Origin: Hamadaea flava
GTDB lineage: Bacteria > Actinomycetota > Actinomycetes > Mycobacteriales > Micromonosporaceae
NCBI RefSeq assembly: GCF_024172085.1
Contig: NZ_JAMZDZ010000001.1
Coordinates: 5,952,001 to 6,016,000 of the forward strand
Length of the DNA: 64,000 bases
Direction of reading: 5' to 3'
Shown here piece by piece: positions 50,918 through 63,350 of this stretch. Numbering within the stretch: the stretch's first letter is position 1; each line of letters opens with the position of its first letter. The notes below the pieces were generated by a model. The model searched no databases. It was not told where the DNA came from and worked only from the letters and a program-made list of their open reading frames with translations. Position numbers and translations under genes: made by a program.

Positions 50918-53224
50918 ATGAAGCGATACGCAAGGGGCCTCGCCCTCACGGCAGGTCTGGCTCTCGTGGCGGCGCTGTCGCCGGCGACGCCCAGCGCGGC
51001 GGCCGCCACCCGCTACGAAGCCGAGGGCGCGACCGTGTCGCAGGGCGTGGTCGAGGCCAACCACCTCAACTACTCCGGCAGCGGGTTCGTCAATGGGGAC
51101 AACGTCGTGGGGAGCTATACCGAGTGGACGGTGACCGCCGCGAGCGCGGGCACGGCCGCCCTGACGATCCGCTACTCCAACGGCACCACGACCGGCCGAC
51201 CGGCCGACATCGCCGTCAACGGCACGGTGATCGCGGCGGCGTCGGCGTTCGGCAGCACGACGAACTGGGACACCTGGGCGAACAAATCGGTGACGGCCGC
51301 CCTCACCGCCGGGACGAACACCGTACGCGTTACCGCGACGACTGCGAACGGGACGGCCAACCTCGACTACCTCGACGTCGACATCACCGCAGCGGCGACC
51401 GACTACCAGGCCGAGAACGCCCTGCTCGCGCAAGCCGCGGTGGCCACCAATCACACCGGCTACACCGGCACCGGCTTCGTGGACTACACCAACGTCGTCG
51501 GGTCCTACGTGGAATGGACGGTGACCGCCGCCACCGCGGGAAGCCAGACCCTCACCTTCCGGTACGCCAACGGCACCACCGTCGACCGGCCGATGGACAT
51601 CGCCGTCAACGGCGCGGTCGTCGCGGCCGGCGTGTCCTTCCCCGCCACGACGAACTGGGACACCTGGACCACCAAGACGATCACCGCGTCGCTCGTGGCC
51701 GGCGCCAACACCGTCCGGGCCACGGCCACCACCGCCAACGGCGGTCCCAACGTCGACGTGCTCAGCGTGACCGGAGGCGGCGGCGGTGGGGACACCCAGG
51801 CGCCGACCGCGCCGGGCAACCTGCGCTCGACCGGGGTCACGTCGTCCAGTGTGAGCCTGGCCTGGGACGCGTCCACCGACAACGTGGGCGTCACCGGCTA
51901 CGACGTGTACCGGGGCGGCGTACTCGCCACGACCGTCACGGGCACCACGGCGACCGTCGGCGGGCTGGCGGCGTCGACGGCGTACACGTTCACCGTCAAG
52001 GCCCACGACGCGGCGGGCAACAGCTCGGCCGCCTCGAACTCCGTGAGCGCCACCACGAGCGGCAGCTCCGGCGGACCGGCGGTGCCGTTCGGCAGCCACC
52101 TGTTCGCGTACGCCGCGGGCATGCTCAAGCCGAGCGGGTCGCAGGCCGCCCTCGACCAGGCCGTGGTCAGCGTGTACACCAAGTGGAAGGCGAACTTCGT
52201 CAAGCAGAACTGCGGCAACGGCTGGTACGAGACGATCTCTCCGGACGCCGACCACCCGTACGTCGCCGAGGGCCAGGGCTACGGCATGGTGATCACCGCG
52301 ACGATGGCCGGAGCCGACGCCAACGCCAAGACGATCTTCGACGGCATGGTGAAGTACGTGCTGGCCCACCCATCGGTGAACAACGCCGACCTCCTCGCGG
52401 CCGAGCAGGACACCAGCTGCAAGAGCGTCAACGGCTCCGACTCGGCGACCGACGGCGACATGGACGTGGCGTACGCGCTCCTGCTGGCCGACAAGCAGTG
52501 GGGCAGCGCCGGAACCTACAACTACAAGCAGCTGGCGATCAAGCGGATCAACGCCATCAAGGCCAGCGAGATCAACCCGACGACGAACCTGCTGAAGCTG
52601 GGCGACTGGAGCAGTTGCTGCGACGCGCTGTACTACACGACGCGCCCGTCCGACCACATGATCGACCACATGCGGGCGTTCCGGACGGCGACCGGCGACA
52701 CGGCATGGGACACCATCCGCAGCGCCCACCAGACGCTCATCACCAACCTCCAGAACCAGTACGCCCCCAGCACCGGCCTGCTGCCGGACTTCGTGATCAC
52801 CACGAACACGACGCCGAAGCCGCCGACCGGTGAGGTTCTGGAAGGCCCGAACGACGGCAAGTACTACTGGAACTCCTGCCGTACGCCGTGGCGCATCGGC
52901 GCGGACGCCGTCACGAGCGGCAACTCCGCCTCGCTGGCCTCGGCCCGGAAGCTGAACACCTGGATCAAGTCCAAGACGGGCGGCAACCCGGCCGGCATCG
53001 TGGACGGCTACTCGCTGAGCGGGGGCAACCTCGACTCCGGCAACGACGCCTGCTTCTACGCGCCGTTCGCGGTCGCCGCGATGACCGACACCGGCAGCCA
53101 GGCATGGCTGGACGCGCTGTGGAACCACATGGTGTCGCGGTCGTTCGGCAGCACCGAGTACTACAACATGTCGGTCCAGTTGCAGGTGATGATCGTGGTC
53201 TCCGGCAACTACTGGGTGCCGTAG
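50918..53224 (+). CDS. Secreted GH8 glycosidase with two CBM35-like modules and FN3
   Basis: 768 residues after CTGGAGGTCAG. Signal peptide (to about 29), then two tandem CBM6/CBM35-like modules (YEAEGATVSQGVV... and YQAENALLAQAAV...), a Gly linker, a fibronectin type III domain (about 296-385), and the GH8 domain (about 392-768). The catalytic acid Glu is in VAEGQGYGM and the conserved Asp in SATDGDMDVAYAL. GH8 enzymes cut cellulose, xylan, chitosan or mixed-linked glucan; the present substrate is not decided. Extracellular. Confidence 0.93.
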   Translation: MKRYARGLALTAGLALVAALSPATPSAAAATRYEAEGATVSQGVVEANHLNYSGSGFVNGDNVVGSYTEWTVTAASAGTAALTIRYSNGTTTGRPADIAVNGTVIAAASAFGSTTNWDTWANKSVTAALTAGTNTVRVTATTANGTANLDYLDVDITAAATDYQAENALLAQAAVATNHTGYTGTGFVDYTNVVGSYVEWTVTAATAGSQTLTFRYANGTTVDRPMDIAVNGAVVAAGVSFPATTNWDTWTTKTITASLVAGANTVRATATTANGGPNVDVLSVTGGGGGGDTQAPTAPGNLRSTGVTSSSVSLAWDASTDNVGVTGYDVYRGGVLATTVTGTTATVGGLAASTAYTFTVKAHDAAGNSSAASNSVSATTSGSSGGPAVPFGSHLFAYAAGMLKPSGSQAALDQAVVSVYTKWKANFVKQNCGNGWYETISPDADHPYVAEGQGYGMVITATMAGADANAKTIFDGMVKYVLAHPSVNNADLLAAEQDTSCKSVNGSDSATDGDMDVAYALLLADKQWGSAGTYNYKQLAIKRINAIKASEINPTTNLLKLGDWSSCCDALYYTTRPSDHMIDHMRAFRTATGDTAWDTIRSAHQTLITNLQNQYAPSTGLLPDFVITTNTTPKPPTGEVLEGPNDGKYYWNSCRTPWRIGADAVTSGNSASLASARKLNTWIKSKTGGNPAGIVDGYSLSGGNLDSGNDACFYAPFAVAAMTDTGSQAWLDALWNHMVSRSFGSTEYYNMSVQLQVMIVVSGNYWVP

Positions 53225-53235
53225 CCCGCAGATAC

Positions 53236-53271
53236 GCGAAGGGGCCGGTGTGCGAGCGTCGGCCCCTTCGC
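53236..53271. terminator. Bidirectional terminator hairpin
   Basis: 12-base perfect stem GCGAAGGGGCCG / CGGCCCCTTCGC, 12-base loop, between the convergent GH8 and GTPase genes. Confidence 0.88.
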
Positions 53272-53292
53272 AAGTGCCTCATCTGCTCGCAG

Positions 53293-54870
53293 TCAGCGGA
53301 ACGAGGACAGCGCCGTCCGCGCCGCCGCGTAGTCGGCGAGGACTTCCCGGACGGGGGAGAGGACGTGCGAACCGGCGACCGTCGCTATCGAAGCGCGGAG
53401 CCGTGCGTACGCCCGCCTTCCCTTGCGCCGCGCGGCGATCCGGACGATCGGGCGTACCACCAGCGCTAGCACGAGGCCGACGAGCAAACCCGCGCCGAGC
53501 AGGAAGGTCGGCAGCGGAACCCGGCCCACGTCCGGCATCGGGATCTCCGGCAGCGCCAGCGCGAACATGACGTACCGGACGAGCAGCCAGAGAAGCCCGG
53601 CGACGACGGCCAGCGCGCCGATCCACTGCAGTACGCCGAACAGCCGCCACCACGCCGGATTGCGGCCCACCTTCAGATCGGTACGCGCGACGGCCACGTC
53701 CAGCGCGTCCGGCAGATCATCCATGCGCCCCCGCGCCGCCGTACGCAACGCGTCCTGCCATGGTGCGGCGAGCCCGCGTCCGGCGTCGTCGGCGATCTGG
53801 CGGACGGCCAAGGCCGCTTCGGCCTGCGCCGCCGGGGCGGCCGGTCCGATGGACGTCGCCCCGATGGTGGAGCCGGCGCCGGAAGGAGACGAGCCGACTC
53901 GTAGCCGCTGCAACGGGTCCGGCCGGAATCGCCGGATCCACCGCGCGAAGGGCCACCCCGTCGCCTTCCGCGCCCGATGCACGTACGCCTGCTCGGTCGC
54001 CGACGCGACCAGCGGCACACCCGCGGCGTGGGCGAGCGCGTCCACCAACGACTTCTCCGAACCCCGATCCAGGTCGGGCGCGGGCGCGGCGACGAGTGGG
54101 GTCAGCTGCGCCGACACCGTGGTGACGTCGGCGTCCAACCGGCGCAGCACGGCTTCCCGCCGACGGACCGCGGCGCTCAACCGGGACACCAGGGGGTCGA
54201 GCCCCGGCGGCCCGACCGCCGACGTGGCGACCACCGGTACGCCGGCCAGCCCGTCGGCGGCCAGCAGACCGTCTAGATCGGACAGACATTCGCGGAGGTC
54301 TCCCGGCGACAGCAGATCCGCCTGGTGCAACGCGACGACGGTCACGTCCCTGTGTGCGGCGAACTGTTCCAGGTACTGCCGGTGGACCACCTTGTCGGCG
54401 TACTTCTGCGGGTGCAGCACCCAGACGATCAGGTCCACCACGGCGAGGAGCCGATCGACCTCCACCCGGTGCGACGCCTCGACGGAGTCGTAGTCCGGCA
54501 GGTCGAGCAGGACCAGCCCGGACAGCTCCCCGGCCGGGACGGCGTACCGCTTGCCGACGTCGAGCCAGTCCAGCAGCTCCTCCGCGCCGGAACCCCAGAC
54601 GCAGGCGTACGTCTCGCCGGTGGTGGGGCGGCGTCGCCCGGCGGGGGAGAGGTCCACCCCGGCGAGCCGGTTGAACAGGGTGGACTTGCCGCTGCCGGTC
54701 GCACCGGCCAACGCCACGACGGTATGCGCCCGCGACAACGCCAGCCGTTCACCGGCCCAGTCCACCACGGCCTGGGCCGGGGCGAGATCGTCCGCCGACA
54801 GGTACGGCGACGTCGTCTCGACGAACTGGCGGAGCGCGCCGACCCGGTCGGCCACGGAGTCCAGGTTCAC
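53293..54870 (-). CDS. Dynamin-like GTPase B
   Basis: 525 residues from a GTG that overlaps the stop of its partner (GTGA). G1 loop GATGSGKSTLF, G2/switch PTTGETYACVWG, G3 LLDLPDYDSVE (DxxG-like), G4 as ALHQADLL, weaker than the usual NKxD. Two membrane helices near 405-450 separate the GTPase head from a C-terminal helical part. Actinobacterial paired dynamin-like proteins remodel membranes; in Streptomyces one such pair stabilises the division ring during sporulation. Confidence 0.87.
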   Translation of the reverse strand: MNLDSVADRVGALRQFVETTSPYLSADDLAPAQAVVDWAGERLALSRAHTVVALAGATGSGKSTLFNRLAGVDLSPAGRRRPTTGETYACVWGSGAEELLDWLDVGKRYAVPAGELSGLVLLDLPDYDSVEASHRVEVDRLLAVVDLIVWVLHPQKYADKVVHRQYLEQFAAHRDVTVVALHQADLLSPGDLRECLSDLDGLLAADGLAGVPVVATSAVGPPGLDPLVSRLSAAVRRREAVLRRLDADVTTVSAQLTPLVAAPAPDLDRGSEKSLVDALAHAAGVPLVASATEQAYVHRARKATGWPFARWIRRFRPDPLQRLRVGSSPSGAGSTIGATSIGPAAPAAQAEAALAVRQIADDAGRGLAAPWQDALRTAARGRMDDLPDALDVAVARTDLKVGRNPAWWRLFGVLQWIGALAVVAGLLWLLVRYVMFALALPEIPMPDVGRVPLPTFLLGAGLLVGLVLALVVRPIVRIAARRKGRRAYARLRASIATVAGSHVLSPVREVLADYAAARTALSSFR

Positions 54871-56537
54871 CGGGCCTCCCGAACCGCCGCCGCGCAGGCT
54901 CGCAGGGTCGGCCCCGCCGATCGGTCGACCCCGGAATCGTCGAGCACGGCCCGGAATCGGCCGGCCTCCTCGTCGAGCAGGGCGTCGACCCGGTCCAGCA
55001 AATCCTTGCGCGCCTTGGCCGCCAGCTGCCGAACGGCCTGGTCGCCGAAGATCGCCTCGAGCACCTTCTGCGCCGCGATCGTCGTACCGGCGCCGACGGC
55101 GATCTCCGCACCGGTCGGGATGAACGCCGTCGCGGCGAAGACGCTGATCATCACCACGAGGCCCAACCCGTTCACGGCGTACGCCCCGGCTCGGGCGACG
55201 GCGATGCGATTCCCGGATTCCACCCGCACGAGTTCCAGCACCGAGCGCTGCCAATCGCGTACCAGTCGATCCAGCCGAAGGCTGAGATCCGCCGACGGAG
55301 CCGCCAGCTCGGCGTGGGACTTGAGCAGCGCGGACCCGGCCGGATGGGCCCGCCAGGCGGCCGCCGCCTGCTCGGCCGCGTCGGCCGCCGCCCCTCGCAC
55401 GAACGTGACCACCCCCGACTCCAGCGCGCTTTGCAACTGGTCTGCCGGGCGTGGGCCGCCGGTGACGGTGTCGACGAGCCGATCGCGCCAGCGGGCGACG
55501 CGGGCCTGGAGCCCCCGCATGAACTCGCCCGCGCCGACCAGCTCCTGCCAGCGCGCGAGCACTTCGCCGCGCAGCAGGGCGCCGTCGCGGATGCCGCGCT
55601 CGACCGCCTTCCCGGCTTCCTCGTAGGCCGACCGGGCCGAGGTCTCCAGCGTCTCCGCCGCCTCGACCTGAGCGTCCGCGGCGGTAGCGAGCGTGCCGAC
55701 GGTCGGATCAAGTGCCGCCACCGCACCGTCCACGGTCTGCCGGACCACCGCCGCCCGGTCGGCCGCCGACCGGGCCAGCGAATCGAGCCAGCCGCGCAGC
55801 TCCGCGATCACCGGCTCGGGCAGCAGCCGACGTTCGTCCACTGTGGTCTCCGGTACGACGAACAGCCGGGCGTCGCCGAAGCCGTTCTCGCCGAGCATCT
55901 CGGTCAGATGCGGGGTCACCTCGCTGTCGGCGTCAGCGGGCAACCGGTCCAAGACCATCGCGATCGCGGTGCCGCGTGCTCGGGCCGCGCGCAACAGCTC
56001 CCATGGGACGGCGTCCGCGTAGCGCGTCGCGGTGGTCACGAACAGCCAGAGGTCCGCGGCGGCCAGCAGGCGCTCGGCCAGCGCGCGATTGCTCTCCACC
56101 ACCGAGTCGATGTCCGGAGCGTCCAGCAACGCCAGGCCCGCGGTCAGCCGCTCGCTCGGGACGATCCGCAGGCCGCCGTCGCCCGAAGTGGTACGCCCAA
56201 GGCCGGGCAGCAGATGCGCCTCGGTGAACCAGGCGGCGTCGTCGGGATGGCAGACGAGGACGGGATCGCGAGTGGTCGGCCGGCGGGCTCCGGCGGGGCT
56301 GACCGGCTCCCGGACGATGCTGTTGACCAACGTGGACTTGCCCGCGCCGGTCGAACCGCCGACGACGACCAGCAACGGCGCGTCGAGCCGGGCCAGCCGG
56401 GGCAGCAGATAGTCGTCGAGCTGCGCCCGGGTGGTATCGGCCAGCCGGGCCGAGTCCGCCGCGTCGGGCAGGCCGAGCGGGTACCGCGCCGCCGCGAGCG
56501 CGTCGCGCAATGCCCCCAACGCCTCCGCCAGCCTCAT
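54867..56537 (-). CDS. Dynamin-like GTPase A
   Basis: 556 residues; GGAGACC lies before the ATG. G1 loop GGSTGAGKSTLVNSIV, switch SPAGARRPTTRDP, G3 LLDAPDIDSVV, G4 region MVLDRLPAD. A long helical stalk (about 270-420) with many Ala/Glu residues and a membrane hairpin (about 445-500: GLGLVVMISVFAATAFIPTGAEIAV) follow. Translationally coupled to GTPase B, so a hetero-oligomer at the membrane is likely. Confidence 0.87.
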   Translation of the reverse strand: MRLAEALGALRDALAAARYPLGLPDAADSARLADTTRAQLDDYLLPRLARLDAPLLVVVGGSTGAGKSTLVNSIVREPVSPAGARRPTTRDPVLVCHPDDAAWFTEAHLLPGLGRTTSGDGGLRIVPSERLTAGLALLDAPDIDSVVESNRALAERLLAAADLWLFVTTATRYADAVPWELLRAARARGTAIAMVLDRLPADADSEVTPHLTEMLGENGFGDARLFVVPETTVDERRLLPEPVIAELRGWLDSLARSAADRAAVVRQTVDGAVAALDPTVGTLATAADAQVEAAETLETSARSAYEEAGKAVERGIRDGALLRGEVLARWQELVGAGEFMRGLQARVARWRDRLVDTVTGGPRPADQLQSALESGVVTFVRGAAADAAEQAAAAWRAHPAGSALLKSHAELAAPSADLSLRLDRLVRDWQRSVLELVRVESGNRIAVARAGAYAVNGLGLVVMISVFAATAFIPTGAEIAVGAGTTIAAQKVLEAIFGDQAVRQLAAKARKDLLDRVDALLDEEAGRFRAVLDDSGVDRSAGPTLRACAAAVREAR

Positions 56538-56570
56538 GGTCTCCTCTATACCCTTCTCCTGCCCCGCCCG

Positions 56571-56600
56571 CCCCCGATCCTGCCGCCCCCGATCCTGCCG
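56571..56600. repeat. 15-base direct repeat
   Basis: CCCCCGATCCTGCCG twice in tandem, directly before family C repeat copy 2. Confidence 0.9.
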
Positions 56601-56641
56601 ATCATGAACTTATGTTCGTGCTCGACCGGCGTGTCGCGTCC
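56599..56641. repeat. Intergenic repeat, family C copy 2
   Basis: 43-base block starting CGATCATGAACT, matching 13725-13767 at all but about seven positions; CCTGATCAACT follows in both copies after a spacer of different length. Here it lies between divergent genes. Confidence 0.8.
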
Positions 56642-56760
56642 GCAGCACCCTGATCAACTCCCCGGCGGCATGATCGACATCACTTGCCTCCCAGTCTAGG
56701 GAGATCTACAGTGTCGGAGTATCTAGTCAATGACAAGATTCCTGACAACATGGAGGCGCA

Positions 56761-57177
56761 ATGGACCACCTCGTGCTCAGTGACGCCAGCCGGATCGTGG
56801 CCGGCATCCTCCTCCTCTCGATCGTGACCATCGAGTTCGGCGGCTGGTTCATGACCAAGATCGTGCGGGGTCAGGTGCCGATGACCGACTTCCAGAAGGC
56901 GTTCGCCCGGGCCGGGCACGCGCACGCGGGCGTACTGGTGACGCTGGGGCTGATCGCTCAGGTGCTCGCCGACGCGACGACCTTCGACGGCGCCGTCGGC
57001 CGGCTCGTGCGGCTACTCATCCCGGCCGCCGCCATCCTCATGTCCGGCGGCTTCTTCGCCGCCTCGGCCGGGCGTAACGTCACCCAGCCGACCAAGGCCA
57101 TCGTCATCCTGTGGCTCGGCGCGGCCAGCCTCGCCGCCGGTGCGCTGACCCTCGGGATCGGACTGCTCACCGCCTGA
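56761..57177 (+). CDS. Four-helix membrane protein of unknown function
   Basis: 138 residues after ATGGAGGCGCA. Four membrane segments; a conserved-looking FARAGHAHAGVLVTLGL in the second helix with two closely spaced His residues could bind a metal or haem. No family recognised with certainty. The 60 bases before it hold TGACAA-type repeats and TATCTAGTC, a possible operator region. Confidence 0.8.
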   Translation: MDHLVLSDASRIVAGILLLSIVTIEFGGWFMTKIVRGQVPMTDFQKAFARAGHAHAGVLVTLGLIAQVLADATTFDGAVGRLVRLLIPAAAILMSGGFFAASAGRNVTQPTKAIVILWLGAASLAAGALTLGIGLLTA

Positions 57178-57206
57178 GCCACGTCGCCCAGCCGGTCGAG
57201 GTTTTA

Positions 57207-57269
57207 CGGCAGATCATGGATGCGCCGGGAACCTCGGCCGGTTTTGGCATGCGCATCCGTGATCTACCG
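57207..57269. repeat. Intergenic hairpin, family A copy 3 (63 bases)
   Basis: 19-base arms at 57207-57225 (CGGCAGATCATGGATGCGC) and 57251-57269 with two mismatches and, as in the other copies, a loop of exactly 25 bases. Shares GCAGATCA and ATCCGTGATCT with copy 1. Confidence 0.85.
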
Positions 57270-57319
57270 CCGACGGGGTTGGTTAGAGTGTCGGCTGACC
57301 CCTCGCGGAAGGATCGACC

Positions 57320-58327
57320 GTGCCCCCGACGGTCAAGCGGACTCTGGCGGCGGTGCTTTCTCCCGTCGCCGCGATCGTCCTGGCTCTCGCGCCCGCCACG
57401 CCGGCCGCGGCCGAGCCGGACGAGGCGCACAATCAGCAGCTCATCCAGAACCTGGAGGCTGCCGCTCGCGGCTACCTGGAAGCCCAGGACGCGCTGGAGA
57501 AATCACAGGCCCGCCAGGTCGTCCTGCGCCGGGAACTGCAACAGGCGACCGCCCAGCTCGCGCCGCTGCGTAAGCAGGTAGGCGCGATCGCGGCAGCGGC
57601 GTACACGACCGGGCGGCTCAGCGGCTTCGCGGCGATGCTCGGTGCAGGCACCTCCGAGGACTTCTTCACTCGCGCCACGATGCTGGAGGAGATCACCCTC
57701 CGGCAGGATCAGGCGCTCGGCCGGTTGCTGCGGCTGGAGGAGAAGGCTCGTACCGGCAAGGCGGCGATCGACGCCGAGGCGGCGCTCCAGACCGCCCAGG
57801 TCGCCGAGATGAAGAAGCGGATGAAGGCGGCCGAGCAGGTCTTGCTCAAGGTGGGCGGGAAGTCGATCCATGGCTGGCTCGACCCGAACTCGCCCGCGGC
57901 GATCCCCGCGCCCCGCAATGCGGACGGCAGTTGGCCGAAGGAGAACTGCTCGGTCAAGGACCCGACCAAGACCGGCGGTTGTCTGACGCCTCGGCTGCTG
58001 CACGCGTACGAGCAGGCGCGGGCCAACGACTACACGCGGTACACAAAGTGCTGGCGTACGCAGTCGTCGGGTGAGCATCCCAAGGGGCGCGCCTGTGACT
58101 TCTCCTCGGCTCGGGCGACCTTCTCCACCTCGGACGCGTCCGGCGACGACAGACGATACGGTGATCGACTCGCCTCGTTCTTCATCAAGAACTCCCGGGC
58201 GCTCGGGGTACTGTACGTAATCTGGTACCGCAAGATCTGGTTCCCCGGACTGGGCTGGCGCAGCTACAGCGGATGCTGCGGAGCGGCGGCCGAACACACG
58301 AATCACGTGCACCTGTCCGTGTACTGA
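57320..58327 (+). CDS. Secreted coiled-coil protein with M15-like peptidase domain
   Basis: 335 residues from a GTG after GGAAGGATC. Signal peptide to about 31, then two long helices (about 35-180: NLEAAARGYLEAQDALEKSQARQVV) as in CwlO/Rip-type cell-wall hydrolases. The C-terminal domain (about 225-335) has GEHPKGRACDF and TNHVHLSVY, the H-x6-D and H-x-H zinc ligands expected of LAS/M15-type peptidases, plus several cysteines. It probably acts on peptidoglycan at the cell surface; enzymatic activity is not certain. Confidence 0.82.
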   Translation: MPPTVKRTLAAVLSPVAAIVLALAPATPAAAEPDEAHNQQLIQNLEAAARGYLEAQDALEKSQARQVVLRRELQQATAQLAPLRKQVGAIAAAAYTTGRLSGFAAMLGAGTSEDFFTRATMLEEITLRQDQALGRLLRLEEKARTGKAAIDAEAALQTAQVAEMKKRMKAAEQVLLKVGGKSIHGWLDPNSPAAIPAPRNADGSWPKENCSVKDPTKTGGCLTPRLLHAYEQARANDYTRYTKCWRTQSSGEHPKGRACDFSSARATFSTSDASGDDRRYGDRLASFFIKNSRALGVLYVIWYRKIWFPGLGWRSYSGCCGAAAEHTNHVHLSVY

Positions 58328-58346
58328 TACCTCCTGGGGGTATGCT
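58327..58346 (+). promoter_or_regulatory. CsoR-type copper operator over a leaderless promoter
   Basis: ATACCTCCTGGGGGTAT (58327-58343) closely fits the CsoR operator form ATACCCC-N-GGGGTAT known for copper genes. It overlaps the -10 TATGCT (58341-58346), which lies 7 bases before the ATG at 58354. No csoR gene is seen in the window. Confidence 0.8.
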
Positions 58347-58353
58347 GGCCCGC

Positions 58354-58761
58354 ATGAGCGGCAGCGTCAGCCAGATGCGAGCACAGCGGTCGGGACCGCT
58401 GCTGCTTCTGCTGCTGCTCCTCGCGGCCGGCATCGCCGGTATGCACACCCTCGGCCACGCCACCCACGGCCCCTCCCACGCACCCATGAGCGTCATGGCC
58501 GCCGACCACGCTGCGTCAGGCGTGTCGGCCGGTTGGGAAGGCGGGTCCGGGCGACACGGTCCGATGACCGACCCGACCGTGATGTGCCTGGCCATCCTCG
58601 GCGGTGTGGCGCTCCTCGCTGTCGCGCTGCTGCTGCGCTTCCAGCGCTCGACCGCGTCCGGCGTACGCCCGCCGCAACCGGCTGCCCGGGAAAGCGGCCG
58701 GGGTCCGCCGCGTACGCCGGTCGGTCTTCTCCTCGCCGACCTCTCGGTATTGCGGAACTAG
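58354..58761 (+). CDS. DUF6153-like small membrane protein of the copper operon
   Basis: 135 residues from ATG 58354, placed by the -10 box; an ATG at 58342 lies inside the operator. Two membrane segments flank a His/Met-rich external loop (GMHTLGHATHGPSHAPMSVMAADHA), which could bind copper. Such proteins occur next to DUF305 and copper ATPase genes in actinobacteria. First gene of the operon. Confidence 0.82.
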   Translation: MSGSVSQMRAQRSGPLLLLLLLLAAGIAGMHTLGHATHGPSHAPMSVMAADHAASGVSAGWEGGSGRHGPMTDPTVMCLAILGGVALLAVALLLRFQRSTASGVRPPQPAARESGRGPPRTPVGLLLADLSVLRN

Positions 58762-58814
58762 GACGCCCGGTTCGCCCAGCGTCCGGAATGTCCGTCCACA
58801 GAGGAGAAAACTTC

Positions 58815-59420
58815 ATGAACCGCATCGTCAGCCGAGCGCTCCTGCTCGGCCTCGTACCCGTGGCCGCCGTCGCGCTGAGCGCGTGCAACGACTCCGATGA
58901 CACCGGCATGCCCGGGATGAACCACGGCGGCACGTCGTCCGCGTCCGCTCCGGCCTCGGGTACGGCGAACGCCGCCGACGTCGAGTTCGCGCAGATGATG
59001 ATCGTCCACCACCAGCAGGCCGTCGAGATGGCGAAGCTCGCGGAGACGCGGGCTGCCGACGCCGAGGTGAAGACGCTCGCCGCCCAGATCAAGGGAGCGC
59101 AGCAGCCGGAGATCGACAAGATGACCGGCTGGCTCGCCGCCTGGGGCCGCTCGACCGCCGCCCCGATGGGCCACGACATGCAGAGCATGCCCGGCCTCAT
59201 GAGCGACGGTGAGATGAAGCAGCTCGCCGCCGCGCAGGGCAACGCCTTCGACAAGAAGTTCGCCCAGCTGATGATCGCCCACCACAACGGGGCCATCGAG
59301 ATGGCGAACAGCGTCCTGGCCAACGGGGCCGATCCGCAGGTGAAGGCGCTCGCCCAGGCGATCGTCTCGGCCCAGACCGCCGAGGTCGCGCAGCTGCAGA
59401 AGATCGTCAGCCGGCTCTGA
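58815..59420 (+). CDS. DUF305 lipoprotein, copper-linked
   Basis: 201 residues after GAGGAG. Lipobox LSAC (Cys24), then a Met/His-rich patch (GMPGMNHGG) and the DUF305 four-helix bundle with two copies of the metal-type motif [14 protein letters not shown] and [17 protein letters not shown]305 is related to the ferritin-like fold and often travels with copper resistance genes. Probably a surface copper-binding protein. Confidence 0.92.
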   Translation: MNRIVSRALLLGLVPVAAVALSACNDSDDTGMPGMNHGGTSSASAPASGTANAADVEFAQMMIVHHQQAVEMAKLAETRAADAEVKTLAAQIKGAQQPEIDKMTGWLAAWGRSTAAPMGHDMQSMPGLMSDGEMKQLAAAQGNAFDKKFAQLMIAHHNGAIEMANSVLANGADPQVKALAQAIVSAQTAEVAQLQKIVSRL

Positions 59421-59426
59421 CACACC

Positions 59427-59466
59427 CCGCCCCGGGCGGGAGTACGCGTACGCCTGCCCGGGGCGG
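59427..59466 (+). terminator. Intra-operon hairpin before the copper ATPase
   Basis: Perfect 11-base stem CCGCCCCGGGC / GCCCGGGGCGG enclosing the self-complementary GTACGCGTAC. No T-run follows, so partial termination or mRNA processing is more likely than full termination. Confidence 0.7.
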
Positions 59467-59487
59467 CATCGCACGAGGGAACCTGAC

Positions 59488-61964
<2,477 letters not shown>

Positions 61965-61968
<4 letters not shown>

Positions 61969-63254
61969 TCGGCCGAGGACCGCCGGGGCGCGAGCCGCAG
62001 CCGGACCTTGGTGATGGCCCGGCCGGTGACCTCGACGACCTCGGCGGAGAACCCGGGCGCCTTCACGATGTCGCCGGGCTTGTCCGGAATCCGGCCCAGC
62101 CGGTCGAGGATCAGCCCGGCGACGGTGGTGTAGTCGATGTCGCCGAGGCGCTCGATGTCGATGCCGAGGTCGGGCAGATCGTGGATGGGGAACGCGCCCG
62201 GCAGCAGCAGTACGCCGTCCGCCTCGGTCACGACCTCTTCGATGTCGCGGTCGGTCTCGTCGTAGATCTCGCCGACGACCTCCTCGACGAGGTCCTCCAT
62301 CGTGATGATGCCGTCGATGGCGCCGCGCTCGTCGACGATGAGGGCGAACTGCTCGCGCTGCTGACGGAACTGCCGCATGGCGTCGGACACCGACAGGGTC
62401 TCCGGCATCAACACCGCCGGCCGTACGCGGTCCGCCGCGGACTGCGTACGGTCGCCGCCCAGCAGATCCCGCAGGTGGACGACGCCGAGGACGTCGTCGA
62501 GCCCGTCCGGGCCGACGACCGGCGCACGGGTGTGCCCGGACTCGGCCAGCCGGGCGAGGGCCTCGTCGACGCTCAGCGCGACGGGCAACGTCGTGACGTC
62601 CCGGCGGGGCACGAGGATCTCGCGGACCATCCGCTCGGTGATCTCGAACGCGCCGGAGATGATCTCCCGCTGCTGCGGCGTGAAGCCCCGCTGCGCCACC
62701 ACCAGTTCGCGGATCTCCTCGGCGCTGATCTCTTCGCGCGCCGCCCGGGGATCGCCGCCGGTCAGGGCCACGATGAGGTCGGTCGACTTGCCGAGCAGCC
62801 ACACCACCGGACGGGAGGCGACGGCCATCCAGTCCAGCGGGCGAGCGGCGATCAGCGCCCAGCTCTCGGCCCGCTGCATCGCGATCCGCTTGGGGGCGAG
62901 TTCGCCGAGGACCAGCGTGACGAAGGTCAGCACGATCGTCACGACCACGATGGAGACCGGTTCGGCCGCGGTGCCCAGGAACGACAACGGCTCCACCAAC
63001 GGCTTGGCCAGCGATACGGCGGCCGCCGCGGAGGCGAGGAACCCGGCCAGCGTGATGCCGATCTGGATGGTGGCCAGGAAGCGGTTCGGGTCACGCGACA
63101 GCCGGGCGAGCACCCGCCCGCCCCGCGAGGAGCGCTCCAGCCGCTGAATCTGGCTCTCCCGCAGCGAGATGAGTGCCATCTCACTGCCCGAGAGGGCCCC
63201 GTTGACCAGTACGAGAATCAGGACAAGCACCACTTGGGTGCCGTATCCGCCCAC
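61965..63254 (-). CDS. CNNM/CorC-family membrane protein (HlyC/CorC type)
   Basis: 429 residues from a GTG. DUF21/CNNM membrane domain in the first 200 residues ([42 protein letters not shown]), a CBS-domain pair (about 205-335: [49 protein letters not shown]) and a C-terminal CorC_HlyC domain. Members are linked to magnesium or cobalt export. Alone on its transcript and convergent with the copper ATPase gene; a link to copper is not supported. Confidence 0.93.
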
Positions 63255-63350
63255 GGTCTGAGCTCACTCCTTCACGCGTAGTGGCCACCACCGTACCTTG
63301 GTCGCTCACGTTCCGGCTGCGACGGTGAACGAGAAACCGCGTGAGAAACA

